From Bacteroides sp. (GTDB lineage: Bacteria > Bacteroidota > Bacteroidia > Bacteroidales > Bacteroidaceae): a stretch of 64,000 bases of DNA. The notes under the pieces were generated by a model, which made no database searches, had not been told where the DNA came from, and was given only the letters and a program-made list of their open reading frames with translations. Shown piece by piece: positions 47,188 to 56,970 of the stretch; position 1 is the stretch's first letter; every line of letters starts with the position of its first letter. The stretch spans positions 116,610 to 180,609 of the forward strand of contig NZ_JAQVBV010000008.1 in the NCBI RefSeq assembly GCF_028690125.1, in the 5' to 3' direction. The translations under genes were made by a program, and so were the position numbers.

Positions 47188-48343
47188 AAGAATGAAAATA
47201 GCCTATTGCATTCCTTCTCTATACTATCCGGGAGGTATGGAACGTGTATTGACTATAAAAGCAAATTACTTTGCCGAACATTTTGGTTACGACATACATA
47301 TTATCCTGACAGACGGCAAAAACAAGAAACCTTATTATGAATTGTCGCCGTACATCACTGTACATCAACTCGACATCAATTATGACGAATTGTATGATCT
47401 ACCCTTCCATAAGCGAATCTTAGATTATGTCAGAAAACAGAGTTTATTTAAGAAGCAACTAAACAAATGTCTTTACCAACTCCGTCCGGATATCACAATC
47501 TCGCTACTCCGACGAGACATTAATTTTATCAACGAAATGAATGATGGCAGTATAAAACTAGGCGAAATCCATCTCAATAAATCTAATTACCGGGAGATAA
47601 ATGATCGTTTACCTGGCTTTATACGACAATTCATACAAAAATACTGGATGAAGCAGTTTGTCCGTCATATACGAGAACTGAAACGTTTTATTGTCTTAAG
47701 TTATGAAGATGCAGCCGAATGGACAGAATTAGATAGTGTATTCGTCATTCATAATCCCCTTTCATTCTTCCCCGATTCTCAGTCAGACTGTACAAAAAAG
47801 CAAGTAATTGCCGTCGGAAGGTATATGCCCCAAAAAGGATTTGATCTACTTGTACCCGCCTGGCGCATTGTCAATGAAAGGCATCCCGATTGGATACTCC
47901 GCATTTATGGGGACGGCAAACGTGACGAACTGCAACAATTGATCGATTCTTCCGGAGTCTCTTCTACCTGCATATTGGAGCATAGTGTATCAAATATTGT
48001 AGAAAAGTATTGCGAAAGTTCTATATTCGCATTGTCTTCACGCTACGAGGGCTTCGGAGTGGTTATTACTGAAGCAATGGCTTGTGGCATTCCCCCTGTT
48101 TCATTCACATGTCCTTGCGGACCTCGAGATATCATTGATGATGGAAAAGACGGATTATTGGTCGAAAATGGAAATGTGGAAAAATTAGCCGAAAAAATCT
48201 GCTACTTGATAGAAAACGATAATATTCGTATGGAAATGGGTAAACAAGCACGCATCAACAGCCAACGTTTTAGGATTGAACATATTGCATATCAATGGAA
48301 AGATTTATTCGAATCTGTCTTACAGAAAGGAGAAACGGTATGA
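47180..48343 (+). CDS. Family 4 glycosyltransferase
   Basis: A 387-residue GT-B enzyme. The N-terminal YCIPSLYYPGGMERVLTIKANYF (Gly-rich acceptor loop) and the C-terminal VGRYMPQKGFDLLVPAWRIV, LSSRYEGFGVVITEAMACGIPPVSF with the complete E-x7-E motif (~290) are clear. Related enzymes transfer GalNAc, glucose or mannose. It overlaps its neighbours at both ends (8 bp upstream, 4 bp downstream), which indicates coupled translation. Confidence 0.88.
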   Translation: MNKRMKIAYCIPSLYYPGGMERVLTIKANYFAEHFGYDIHIILTDGKNKKPYYELSPYITVHQLDINYDELYDLPFHKRILDYVRKQSLFKKQLNKCLYQLRPDITISLLRRDINFINEMNDGSIKLGEIHLNKSNYREINDRLPGFIRQFIQKYWMKQFVRHIRELKRFIVLSYEDAAEWTELDSVFVIHNPLSFFPDSQSDCTKKQVIAVGRYMPQKGFDLLVPAWRIVNERHPDWILRIYGDGKRDELQQLIDSSGVSSTCILEHSVSNIVEKYCESSIFALSSRYEGFGVVITEAMACGIPPVSFTCPCGPRDIIDDGKDGLLVENGNVEKLAEKICYLIENDNIRMEMGKQARINSQRFRIEHIAYQWKDLFESVLQKGETV

Positions 48344-49188
48344 AATGGTGTGAAAATTACCTGAAAGTATATGAAAAGCCCTTCGAAACAGCTCCACAGT
48401 ATGCCCTTGAAGTTGTTAGAAACAAAATGAGAAATCTTGAAAAATATGAAAAGCCTTTGGTTTCAGTGGTTTTGATATGCTTTAATGAAGAAAACCGTTT
48501 ATTGAGTTGTCTTTGGTCACTCTGCGAAAATAAGTGCGACCTACCTATGGAAATTTTGGCTGTAAATAATAACTCTTCCGATAATACGGAGAACGTGCTG
48601 CAACAACTTGGGGTAACCTACTATAATGAATTTAAGAAAGGTCCAGGATTTGCCCGACAATGCGGGCTCAACCATGCCAAAGGAAAGTATCACATTTGCA
48701 TTGATGCAGATACAATGTATCCACCATATTTCATTTCGATACACTTGAATAAGCTAATGAAACCTGACGTGGTTGGCACATTCAGTTTATGGAGTTTTAT
48801 TCCTGAAAAAGGCCGCCCCAAACTCGGATTGTGGTTCTATGAAACATTAAGGGACATTCATCTGAGTATACAGGCAATAAAGCGCCCTGAACTATGTGTA
48901 CGTGGCATGGCTTTTGGTTTCAACACTGAACTGGGACGAAAATTCGGATTTCGTACTGATATTCGACGAGGAGAGGATGGATCTCTGGCTCTGGCTATAA
49001 AACCTTATGGAAAATTAATATTCATCCACTCAAAAAAAACTAGAGTTTTAACCGGAAACGCTACGCTGAAAGTTGAAGGTTCACTACTCCACAGTTTTAC
49101 AAAAAGATTAATGGAAGCATTTGTAAATGCATCCATGCTTTTTACCAAAAGAAATAAATATAATGATGACAAAGATAATTTGATTTAA
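48340..49188 (+). CDS. Family 2 glycosyltransferase
   Basis: A 282-residue GT-A enzyme. The start at 48340 is chosen because its ATG overlaps the upstream TGA as ATGA and AAAGGAG lies at ideal distance; a frame 15 codons longer starts inside the previous gene. Motifs: VVLICFNEENRLLSCLWSL (~43-61), LAVNNNSSDNTE (~70-81), GFARQCGLNHAKGKYHICIDADTMYPP with the DAD metal site (~100-126), and ACxRGxAF-like CVRGMAFGFN. The sugar is not predictable. Confidence 0.85.
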   Translation: MKWCENYLKVYEKPFETAPQYALEVVRNKMRNLEKYEKPLVSVVLICFNEENRLLSCLWSLCENKCDLPMEILAVNNNSSDNTENVLQQLGVTYYNEFKKGPGFARQCGLNHAKGKYHICIDADTMYPPYFISIHLNKLMKPDVVGTFSLWSFIPEKGRPKLGLWFYETLRDIHLSIQAIKRPELCVRGMAFGFNTELGRKFGFRTDIRRGEDGSLALAIKPYGKLIFIHSKKTRVLTGNATLKVEGSLLHSFTKRLMEAFVNASMLFTKRNKYNDDKDNLI

Positions 49189-49211
49189 CAAGTGTGATTT
49201 ATAGAATAAAC

Positions 49212-50732
49212 ATGAACATTAAACATTATTTAAACTTACTCCTTTCCCTTTTGACTGCAGCGATATTAAATACCGCCTGTATAAAGGATATGAATTTATA
49301 TAAAGAAAAGGAAGACGAAAACAGCAAGGAAGAAGGAAAAGAAGACAATATAGATAAAGAAGAATCATTCTATCTATATCCTTTCGACAAGGAGATTCAG
49401 AATGCTACAACTTCTCTGATTATCCGGACTAATAAACCAATTGACGCAACTCGGATTCAAACAGAAATACCCATATTGAAATACAACAAACAGTGGCTAT
49501 TAATGCTAACGCAAGATGACTGTCAGCAATCTAGTTATTGCCGAACCTGGGCTGCTATCAACGGTAAGCCAATATCCAGTTCCAAACTCTATCCTGACCC
49601 CACAGAGAATAACCCGGATAGACAGATAGACTACTATTATCATGCAGTGCAGTTGAAAAAAGAAGATCTACCACCTACCATCATTCCTGCCGGAAAATCA
49701 CTCGGAAGCACAGACGGCACGGGAAACGAAGTTCGTTTTGCCTTTACTGCTGCCATCTGGCCTGAAAAAGAAATGATGACACAAAAGATTACGGTAACTC
49801 CCGGATTCACAAAAAATTACTACCGTTTTTACAGAGGTGGTTCACTTGTATGGGATGATGTCTCCGAAATCCTCAACTACGGTTCGGGTATCGCTTTCCA
49901 CGACGTCGAAGTTGAAAATGTAAAAGATCCCGGATCTATACTGGATCATTTTAACATCGCACAAACAATTATTCAGGACAAACTATCAGGACGAGGATGC
50001 AAAACGCTAGCAGAACCCAATGGAAACAAGACATATATCGAAGCAGCCAATCAATATGCCTCCATACAAACAATAACCGCACAGACACAAGCAAATGATA
50101 TTTATCCTTTTAAAGTGACCAATGACCTACACAAGGTTGTGCAGAACAGATACTTCAATGAGAACCCCAATGAATTCAAACAACTTATTCAAAAAGAGAT
50201 CGACAAATTCCATCCTAAAGAAAGAAAAGGTATCCATATTGGTGTGCACAACACAGACGATAACTGGATAAAACTACTGACATGGATTAATAATACTTAT
50301 GGAAAAGATGGTGATGACTCCGTTTGGTTTCCTTGCTTAGAAGAATATTATGAGTATAATTACTATCGCATCCATGGTACTACAATGGTTGAACAAATAG
50401 ATCCGAGCACATTAAAATTAACGATTAATCTTCCTAGCGGGCAATACTTTTATTACCCCTCTATTACTGTCAATCTGTACGGCATTTCATTAGATAATAT
50501 AGCTTCTATAGAAGCCGATGATATCGTTACCGGGCTGTCATACGCCAACTTTGAAGAAGGTATGATGGTTAATATCGATTGCAGAAAATACCTAACAGAA
50601 CATGCAGAAAAATTTATAGAGCAATATGAAAAGGATAAATCAAATCAATCTAATAAAGCGGATGCTCTATACTTTGTGAATATACTCAAAGAGTCAAATA
50701 CTAAAATGAATTTACTGGACCGTCTTAAATAA
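49212..50732 (+). CDS. Lipoprotein with possible polysaccharide-deacetylase (NodB-like) fold
   Basis: A 506-residue lipoprotein starting MNIKHYLNLLLSLL with lipobox NTAC (Cys ~23); six upstream codons are also open. An acidic Lys/Glu linker (25-52) follows. The body has spaced motifs resembling the deacetylase barrel: LMLTQDDC (two Asp, like TFDDG), GSGIAFHDVE (His of HxxxH, second His absent), KTLAEPNGN (like RPPYG) and GIHIGVHN (the catalytic His strand). The match is weak and the metal site incomplete. Lying within the exopolysaccharide block, it may trim or modify the polymer on the surface. A wholly new fold is possible. Confidence 0.45.
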   Translation: MNIKHYLNLLLSLLTAAILNTACIKDMNLYKEKEDENSKEEGKEDNIDKEESFYLYPFDKEIQNATTSLIIRTNKPIDATRIQTEIPILKYNKQWLLMLTQDDCQQSSYCRTWAAINGKPISSSKLYPDPTENNPDRQIDYYYHAVQLKKEDLPPTIIPAGKSLGSTDGTGNEVRFAFTAAIWPEKEMMTQKITVTPGFTKNYYRFYRGGSLVWDDVSEILNYGSGIAFHDVEVENVKDPGSILDHFNIAQTIIQDKLSGRGCKTLAEPNGNKTYIEAANQYASIQTITAQTQANDIYPFKVTNDLHKVVQNRYFNENPNEFKQLIQKEIDKFHPKERKGIHIGVHNTDDNWIKLLTWINNTYGKDGDDSVWFPCLEEYYEYNYYRIHGTTMVEQIDPSTLKLTINLPSGQYFYYPSITVNLYGISLDNIASIEADDIVTGLSYANFEEGMMVNIDCRKYLTEHAEKFIEQYEKDKSNQSNKADALYFVNILKESNTKMNLLDRLK

Positions 50733-50739
50733 GAATCTC

Positions 50740-51507
50740 ATGATTATACGTTCCCCACTTGACAGATATGATCTGAATATTAAGAAAAAGGATAAAGTCC
50801 TTGAAGTTGGTTCAGGACACAACCCAACATTTCGTTCGAATACGATTGTAGAGAAGTATGTAGATACAAACTATCATCGCTGCGGTGATGTTAAAATATA
50901 CCCTCATCAAACTTTTGTCAATGCTCCCGGAGAGATACTTCCATTCAAAGATAAAGAATTTGACTATGTAATTTGTAATCAGGTATTGGAACATGTAGAT
51001 GATCCTGTCCTCTTTGTTCGAGAGCAATGCCGTGTCGCAAAGAGAGGATATTTAGAAACACCAAGTCTATTAGGCGAATTCTTATTTCCTAAAAAGTCAC
51101 ACAAATGGGTGATTCTCTACATCAACAATAAACTTGTACTTTTTGAAAAAGATAAAATGCCAGGCAACTATGGAAATAACTACGGAGAGTTGTTCCTTAA
51201 CTATCTCCCCTACCAGTCTCTAATCTACAAATTATTATGGTTTACTGAAGGCGACCTGATGTTAAATCGTTGTGAATGGGCAGACGATATAGACATCATT
51301 GTGAACCCTACAGATGAGAAATATTTATCGTTTTTCACAGGTCCCTGGAACCGGGGAATGGTACAACAATTATATCCTCAAAGAAGTCTTGCAAAAGAAA
51401 TTATAAAGTCAATAAAAGCATTAATGTATTTAGTGAAAAGTAAGATCAAGGACAAAAAACATACGGCACTCGACCTGAATGAATATTTGAAATTACACTC
51501 TAAATAA
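50740..51507 (+). CDS. SAM-dependent methyltransferase
   Basis: A 255-residue class-I methyltransferase. Motif I is VLEVGSGHNPTFRSNTIVEKYVD (~20-42) and the motif IV/V region VICNQVLEHVDDPVLFVREQCRVAKRGYLETP (~70-101) is of the Methyltransf_11/25 type. Within a glycosyltransferase operon it probably methylates a sugar hydroxyl or caps the chain end; the acceptor is unknown. It lies 7 bp after the lipoprotein gene, and an LEH motif as in ubiquinone/sugar methylases is present. Confidence 0.8.
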   Translation: MIIRSPLDRYDLNIKKKDKVLEVGSGHNPTFRSNTIVEKYVDTNYHRCGDVKIYPHQTFVNAPGEILPFKDKEFDYVICNQVLEHVDDPVLFVREQCRVAKRGYLETPSLLGEFLFPKKSHKWVILYINNKLVLFEKDKMPGNYGNNYGELFLNYLPYQSLIYKLLWFTEGDLMLNRCEWADDIDIIVNPTDEKYLSFFTGPWNRGMVQQLYPQRSLAKEIIKSIKALMYLVKSKIKDKKHTALDLNEYLKLHSK

Positions 51508-51563
51508 GGATGTTTAGTATTAAGAACTGAATCTCAAATTTATAACTAGCATAATAAACAGCC

Positions 51564-52778
51564 ATGAACGATACACTTGTCCTCTGCCTCGAAATTCTTT
51601 TCTGGTTTGCCATGTTCATTGTATTCTATACATACCTCGGCTATGGCATTCTACTCTACCTACTCGTCAAACTGAAAGAGCTTTTCATTAAACCCGTGAA
51701 ACGCTCACTTCCGTCATCAGATAATGACTTGCCAGAAGTGACTCTTTTTATCACTGCTTTTAATGAGGAAAATGTAGTGGATGAAAAAATGGCTAACAGC
51801 GTTGGATTAGATTACCCTGCGGATAAACTTCAAATCGTTTGGGTGACGGATGGCAGTGATGACGAGACTAACGATCGCCTGCAAATGCAATGGAACGGAA
51901 AGACAACCGTCTACTTCCAGCCCAAACGAGAAGGTAAAACGGCTGCCATGACACGTGGAATGACATTCATCAAAACTCCTATCGTCATCTTCACGGATGC
52001 CAACACAATGATAAACCGTGAAGCAATCCGGGAAATTGTACTCGCTTTCCAAAACCCAAAAGTTGGTTGTGTAGCAGGAGAAAAACGCATTGCCGTACAA
52101 ACGAAAGACGGAGCTGCTGCCGGTGGAGAAGGAATCTACTGGAAATACGAATCGACTTTGAAAGCTCTTGACGCACGACTTTATTCTGCCGTGGGAGCTG
52201 CCGGAGAATTGTTTGCCGTACGTCGCGAACTTTTCGAACCGATGGAGCTGGATACATTGCTTGACGACTTTATTCTTTCTCTCCGCATTACGATGAAAGG
52301 ATACATCATTGCATATTGCACCAACGCTTATGCTATCGAGAGTGGATCAGCAGATATGCGTGAAGAAGAAAAAAGAAAAGTACGTATCGCTGCCGGAGGT
52401 CTGCAATCCATTGCCCGTTTGCGTCCTTTGCTAAACCCTTTCAGGTATGGAGTTCTCAGTTTTCAATACACGTCGCATCGGGTACTACGATGGTCTATTA
52501 CCCCATTCCTGCTGTTTGCCCTTTTCCCGCTGAACATCGCACTTCTGTTATCAGGTAGCACCCCTATACTATATGGAATATTGCTTGTTTTACAGATACT
52601 TTTTTATGTAATGGGATATTGGGGATATTATCTGTCTACTAAACAAATTAAAAATAAATTGCTTTTCATCCCTTACTACTTCCTCTTCATGAATATTAAT
52701 GTACTCAAAGGTATCGGGTACTTAAAACGGAAAAAAGGAAATGGAACTTGGGAAAAAGCCCGACGGGCGAAAGCATAA
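51564..52778 (+). CDS. Membrane-anchored family 2 glycosyltransferase
   Basis: A 404-residue protein with one N-terminal TM helix (~8-35) and about three C-terminal ones (~300-385). GT2 core: VTLFITAFNEENVVDEKM (~55-72), IVWVTDGSDDETND (~91-104), IFTDANTMIN with the DAN/DxD site (~143-152), AAGELFAVRREL and LDDFILSLRI (acid), then RKVRIAAGGLQSI in the position of Q/RxxRW. It resembles the IcaA/BcsA-like group. Last gene of block two, 56 bp after the methyltransferase. Confidence 0.85.
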   Translation: MNDTLVLCLEILFWFAMFIVFYTYLGYGILLYLLVKLKELFIKPVKRSLPSSDNDLPEVTLFITAFNEENVVDEKMANSVGLDYPADKLQIVWVTDGSDDETNDRLQMQWNGKTTVYFQPKREGKTAAMTRGMTFIKTPIVIFTDANTMINREAIREIVLAFQNPKVGCVAGEKRIAVQTKDGAAAGGEGIYWKYESTLKALDARLYSAVGAAGELFAVRRELFEPMELDTLLDDFILSLRITMKGYIIAYCTNAYAIESGSADMREEEKRKVRIAAGGLQSIARLRPLLNPFRYGVLSFQYTSHRVLRWSITPFLLFALFPLNIALLLSGSTPILYGILLVLQILFYVMGYWGYYLSTKQIKNKLLFIPYYFLFMNINVLKGIGYLKRKKGNGTWEKARRAKA

Positions 52779-52856
52779 ATATGAATTCACAGTAAATACA
52801 AAAGCTCCCTATTGATAATTCTAAGAGTTGTACAAACAAATAACTAATTCTTTTGT

Positions 52857-52864
52857 TATCTTTG
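52857..52864 (+). promoter_or_regulatory. -7 promoter box of the hybrid kinase gene
   Basis: TATCTTTG lies 29 nt before the ATG at 52894. No convincing terminator is seen between the glycosyltransferase and this box, so some read-through from the exopolysaccharide block is possible. Confidence 0.55.
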
Positions 52865-52893
52865 CGGGAGACAAAACTCCTATAATTTAAGGA

Positions 52894-55581
52894 ATGCGCA
52901 TGAACAGGACATTAAATAATGCAACCAATGCACAACGGATATTGAAACTTACTGCTGACACGATGCTATTGATTGATCGCAAAGGCATCTGTATAGACAT
53001 CGATACCCACAGCGAACTATGGTTTCTACAAGAAGAAAAATTATTAGGTAAAAATATATTTCAATTACTGCCCAAATATACAAGAGAGAAAATATGCCCA
53101 GTTTTTCAGACTGTATTGGAGGAACAACGAAGGATTTCCAAAAATTTCAAACTGGAACTGGAAAATGATACGTATTATTTCAAATGTATCATGTACCCTT
53201 ACGACGACATGGTGCTCTGCCAATATCGCGACATTACGCGACGAAGTAATGTGAAGCATCTGCTCGAACAAGCAAACCGGAATTTGCGTGAGATACAGAA
53301 GGTAGCACAAATAGGTCAGTGGACATACAACACACGAAATAGTATTTTCTATTATTTGGGACATACGGGGATATTATGTGCCGAAGATGTAAAAAGTATC
53401 TCACTCATTGATTATCAAAAATTGATCATTGAGGAAGACCGCAGTACATTCAACCAATGGTGTAAAAGAAATATAGAAGGTTTAGATAAGGAAAGCATCA
53501 GCTACCGCATTCTCTTCAATGGTGACGTTTACTATGTCCAAGTACAGACCTATCTGCGAGAGCAACTATCCGACGGCAGCTTGAATATTGAAGGATATAT
53601 CCAGAATATAACGGACATACAGCACCGTAGAAATGATATTAATACGCTAACTCATGCCATCAACAACGCAAAAGAGAGTATCTTTGCAGCTAAAAAAGAT
53701 GGAACTCTGATTTTTGCCAACCGGCAATTCCTGCAAAATCATAGTATAGCTGAAACAGAGGATATTAATCAGCTGAAAATTTATGAGATTGTAGCGGATA
53801 TGAATACGCAGAAAGAATGGCAGGATCGATGCAAGAATATCCATACTCATGGAAGTAGTTTCATCGTTCATAATCCTACGAGAAAAAATAAGAATATATT
53901 AGCATTCGAAGGTATCATGTATAATGTCACCAACGATGCCGGAGAAGAGAGCTATTGGTCCTTTAGCCACGATATTTCGGAACGGTTACGCTATGAAGCG
54001 CAAATCAAATGGTTGAACCGGATTATGGATACAACTATTGACAATCTTCCCGCTGGTATTATAGTGAAAGACATCAACAATGATTTTCGCTATATCTACC
54101 GAAACCGTGAATCATATAACCGAGATTTATGCAATTGTTATTCCATCGGCAAAAATGACTTCGATTATTATCCACAGGAAGTAGCGGAAGCCAAAAGAAA
54201 GGAAGATATTGAGGTTGCCACTACCGGACAAGGGCTTCACTGGACGCTGGAAGGAAAAGATAAAAACGGTAACTTGCTGATTCTCGACAAACGAAAAATA
54301 CGTGTGGATGGTGATGACATGACTTCACCCATTATTATTAGCATTGAATGGGACATCACTGCTATGGAACTCATGAAACGAGAACTACAATCCTCTAAAG
54401 AAAAGGCGGAATTATCAGATAATCTAAAGTCCGCATTCCTTGCAAATATGAGTCACGAAATCCGTACTCCACTCAATGCCATTGTCGGTTTCTCGAATTT
54501 GATTGCCGAAAGCGAAGATAGAGAAGAACGCAAATCGTATTACGATATTGTTGAAGCCAACAATGAACGTCTATTACAACTAATCAATGAGATTCTCGAC
54601 CTCTCAAAGATTGAATCTGGAATCGTTGAGTTTACTTTTGGTCCGGTAAATCTTCACAAACTCTGTAAGGAAGTATACGACGCTCATATTTTCCGCACAC
54701 CTCTGGGGGTAAAACTTATCTATGAACCATCGAATGAGAGATTGATGATATCCACTGATAAGAATCGTGTATTCCAAGTATTCTCAAACTTGATCGGGAA
54801 TGCTTTCAAATTTACAAAAGAAGGAAGTATCAGTTATGGATTTGAGCAAAAAGATAACCGCATTCTTTTACATGTTACCGATACCGGAACGGGTATTGAG
54901 CCAAACAAAGTAAATCGTGTATTCGAACGTTTTGCAAAACTGAATAACTATGCTCAGGGAACCGGATTGGGGTTATCAATCTGTAAAACAATTATTGAAC
55001 GACTGAATGGAGAAATATCTGTTACATCCGAGATTGGAAAGGGCACTACTTTTACTTTTTTTCTGCCTTACGAAGTGGAGAAACCTTCTGTGGAATCATC
55101 GACACTATCAAAAGAGGCAGCTCTTTTATCCAATGAATTTCAGCAGTCAGAAAGCAGCGATTCAGCTATAGAAAAACAAGCGTCTTCTTCTGTATCTGAA
55201 GTAGAAAGTGTTTCACCCAATAAGCCTACAATACTGATTGCTGAAGATACTGATAGCAATTACGATTTGCTGAATGCCATTCTGGGTAAGCAATACAGAC
55301 TTTTTCGTGCTCATGACGGTATTGAAGTTGTCACGATGTATGAAGAAGTGAAGCCGGACCTTATTCTGATGGATATAAAAATGCCAAATTTAGACGGACT
55401 TGAGGCTACGAAAATCATTCGTGAATTATCGACTACCGTACCTATTATTGCCCAAAGTGCTTATGCGTATGGTCATGACCTGAAATCCGCTAAAGCAGCC
55501 GGATGCGATGATTTTATTGCTAAACCTATTGCACAGGTTAAACTAAAAGAAATAATTAAGCAATGGTTGCCGCAAACGTAA
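52894..55581 (+). CDS. Hybrid sensor histidine kinase/response regulator with PAS domains
   Basis: An 895-residue two-component protein without a signal peptide or membrane helix. Three or four PAS-like domains fill residues ~10-500 (e.g. ILKLTADTMLLIDRKGICI; NLPAGIIVKDINNDFRYIYRN). Then a HisKA dimer domain with phospho-acceptor His521 in MSHEIRTPLNA, an HATPase domain (N-box LIGNAFKFT, G-boxes DTGTGIE and GTGLGLS), a Ser-rich linker, and a receiver with Asp827 in LMDIKMPNLDG. No DNA-binding output follows, so the phosphoryl group must pass on to another protein. Its place after the exopolysaccharide genes suggests, but does not prove, control of them. Confidence 0.92.
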   Translation: MRMNRTLNNATNAQRILKLTADTMLLIDRKGICIDIDTHSELWFLQEEKLLGKNIFQLLPKYTREKICPVFQTVLEEQRRISKNFKLELENDTYYFKCIMYPYDDMVLCQYRDITRRSNVKHLLEQANRNLREIQKVAQIGQWTYNTRNSIFYYLGHTGILCAEDVKSISLIDYQKLIIEEDRSTFNQWCKRNIEGLDKESISYRILFNGDVYYVQVQTYLREQLSDGSLNIEGYIQNITDIQHRRNDINTLTHAINNAKESIFAAKKDGTLIFANRQFLQNHSIAETEDINQLKIYEIVADMNTQKEWQDRCKNIHTHGSSFIVHNPTRKNKNILAFEGIMYNVTNDAGEESYWSFSHDISERLRYEAQIKWLNRIMDTTIDNLPAGIIVKDINNDFRYIYRNRESYNRDLCNCYSIGKNDFDYYPQEVAEAKRKEDIEVATTGQGLHWTLEGKDKNGNLLILDKRKIRVDGDDMTSPIIISIEWDITAMELMKRELQSSKEKAELSDNLKSAFLANMSHEIRTPLNAIVGFSNLIAESEDREERKSYYDIVEANNERLLQLINEILDLSKIESGIVEFTFGPVNLHKLCKEVYDAHIFRTPLGVKLIYEPSNERLMISTDKNRVFQVFSNLIGNAFKFTKEGSISYGFEQKDNRILLHVTDTGTGIEPNKVNRVFERFAKLNNYAQGTGLGLSICKTIIERLNGEISVTSEIGKGTTFTFFLPYEVEKPSVESSTLSKEAALLSNEFQQSESSDSAIEKQASSSVSEVESVSPNKPTILIAEDTDSNYDLLNAILGKQYRLFRAHDGIEVVTMYEEVKPDLILMDIKMPNLDGLEATKIIRELSTTVPIIAQSAYAYGHDLKSAKAAGCDDFIAKPIAQVKLKEIIKQWLPQT

Positions 55582-55641
55582 AGGAGAAAAATAACCGAAA
55601 ATATAACGTATAATTAATAAGAAAAAGAGATTAAAAAAAGT

Positions 55642-56805
55642 ATGAAAGCTCTATACAGGTTATTTTATTATATATCTATTCTACTTACAGTAATTCTTGC
55701 AATTTTCACATTAGCCGGAGCCTTTTCCGGGAGTACATCACCAGATAGCGCAAAGCTATTACCTTTCATTGGACTTATATTACCGATACTTTTATTAATG
55801 AACCTTGCCGTAGCTATCTATTGGATTATTCGTTGGAGATGTTGGTTATTTATCCCACTTATTGCCATAGTAGGTAATTGGGCATATTTAAGCAGTATAC
55901 TGCAATTCCCGTTATTCGATTCGGCTGCTGAGCCCAAAACTAATATGGCGGCTGAACAGAAAGCCCAGATAGAAAACAAACCAAATGCTCCAACAGAAAC
56001 CAATCAGAAAACTCAGACAAAATCCAACACTTTTTTAACGCTGGCAACCTATAACGTTGATAGTTTTAATCAGGAACATACAGGTTTTTCCTGCAAAGAA
56101 ATTGCTGAATATATGAAAAATCTTGGTGTGGATATTTTCTGTTTTCAAGAATTTGGAATCAATAAGGAGTTTGGTGTGGACAGCCTTTATACAGCTTTTT
56201 CAGAATGGTCTTATCATTATATTCCTTCTTCTCCAGAAGGAGAGCAACTTCTTCAGCTAGCCGTATTCAGCCGTTATCCTATCAAGGACCAACAGCTTAT
56301 CACCTATCCGGAATCTGACAACTGTAGTCTCTGGTGCGATATTGAGATCAATGAGCGTACCATTCGACTGTTCAATAACCACCTTCAAACAACTGATGTT
56401 AGTAGTAATAAACGTAAACTTGTAAAGGAACTTAATGCAGACAACTCTGATAGGGTGGAATATGCAGTAATTACTCTTACAAATGGTCTGCATAATAATT
56501 TTAAGAAACGTGCTGCCCAAGCAGAGCAAATCAACCAATTAATCACTGTTTCTCCATATCCTACTCTTGTCTGTGGTGACCTTAACTCTCTTCCTTCTTC
56601 TTACACTTATCGTACTATAAAAGGAAATTTGAATGATGGTTTCCAAACCTGCGGACACGGATATATGTATACTTTCCATTATTTCAAACATTTGCTAAGA
56701 ATTGATTACATCTTTCACTCACACGAATTCGAAGGGGTTGATTACTTTTCTCCATATCTGAATTATAGTGACCATAATCCGGTAGTGATGAAGATGAAAT
56801 GGTAG
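55642..56805 (+). CDS. Membrane-anchored endonuclease/exonuclease/phosphatase-family protein
   Basis: A 387-residue protein with three N-terminal hydrophobic helices (~5-28, 36-60, 65-85), a Lys/Gln/Asn-rich linker (~95-130) and a C-terminal EEP domain. Catalytic residues visible: NVDSFN, FCFQEFG (Glu), FNNHLQT, CGDLNSLP (Asp, Asn) and YSDHNPVV (Asp-His). EEP enzymes cut phosphodiesters or phosphomonoesters in nucleic acids, sphingolipids or inositol phosphates; this topology puts the domain in the periplasm, which favours a lipid or nucleotide substrate. It is 60 bp behind the kinase. Confidence 0.88.
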   Translation: MKALYRLFYYISILLTVILAIFTLAGAFSGSTSPDSAKLLPFIGLILPILLLMNLAVAIYWIIRWRCWLFIPLIAIVGNWAYLSSILQFPLFDSAAEPKTNMAAEQKAQIENKPNAPTETNQKTQTKSNTFLTLATYNVDSFNQEHTGFSCKEIAEYMKNLGVDIFCFQEFGINKEFGVDSLYTAFSEWSYHYIPSSPEGEQLLQLAVFSRYPIKDQQLITYPESDNCSLWCDIEINERTIRLFNNHLQTTDVSSNKRKLVKELNADNSDRVEYAVITLTNGLHNNFKKRAAQAEQINQLITVSPYPTLVCGDLNSLPSSYTYRTIKGNLNDGFQTCGHGYMYTFHYFKHLLRIDYIFHSHEFEGVDYFSPYLNYSDHNPVVMKMKW

Positions 56806-56842
56806 AATTTTGAGATATATCTTATATCCGTTATTATATAAT

Positions 56843-56895
56843 AATCCCCTTATTTAGCTTCATTTCATTATTTGAAAAGAGTAAATAAGGGGATT
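56843..56895. terminator. Bidirectional terminator between two convergent genes
   Basis: AATCCCCTTATTTA (56843-56856) pairs perfectly with TAAATAAGGGGATT (56882-56895), a 25-nt loop, followed by TTTC on the plus strand. It serves the EEP gene and may also stop the TonB-receptor transcript coming from the other side. Confidence 0.75.
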
Positions 56896-56970
56896 TTTCT
56901 TGAAAGAGATTTTAAACTTTAGAATCTCTATTTTATTATCATCTCTTTCGTTATTGTATTATTCCTGTTA

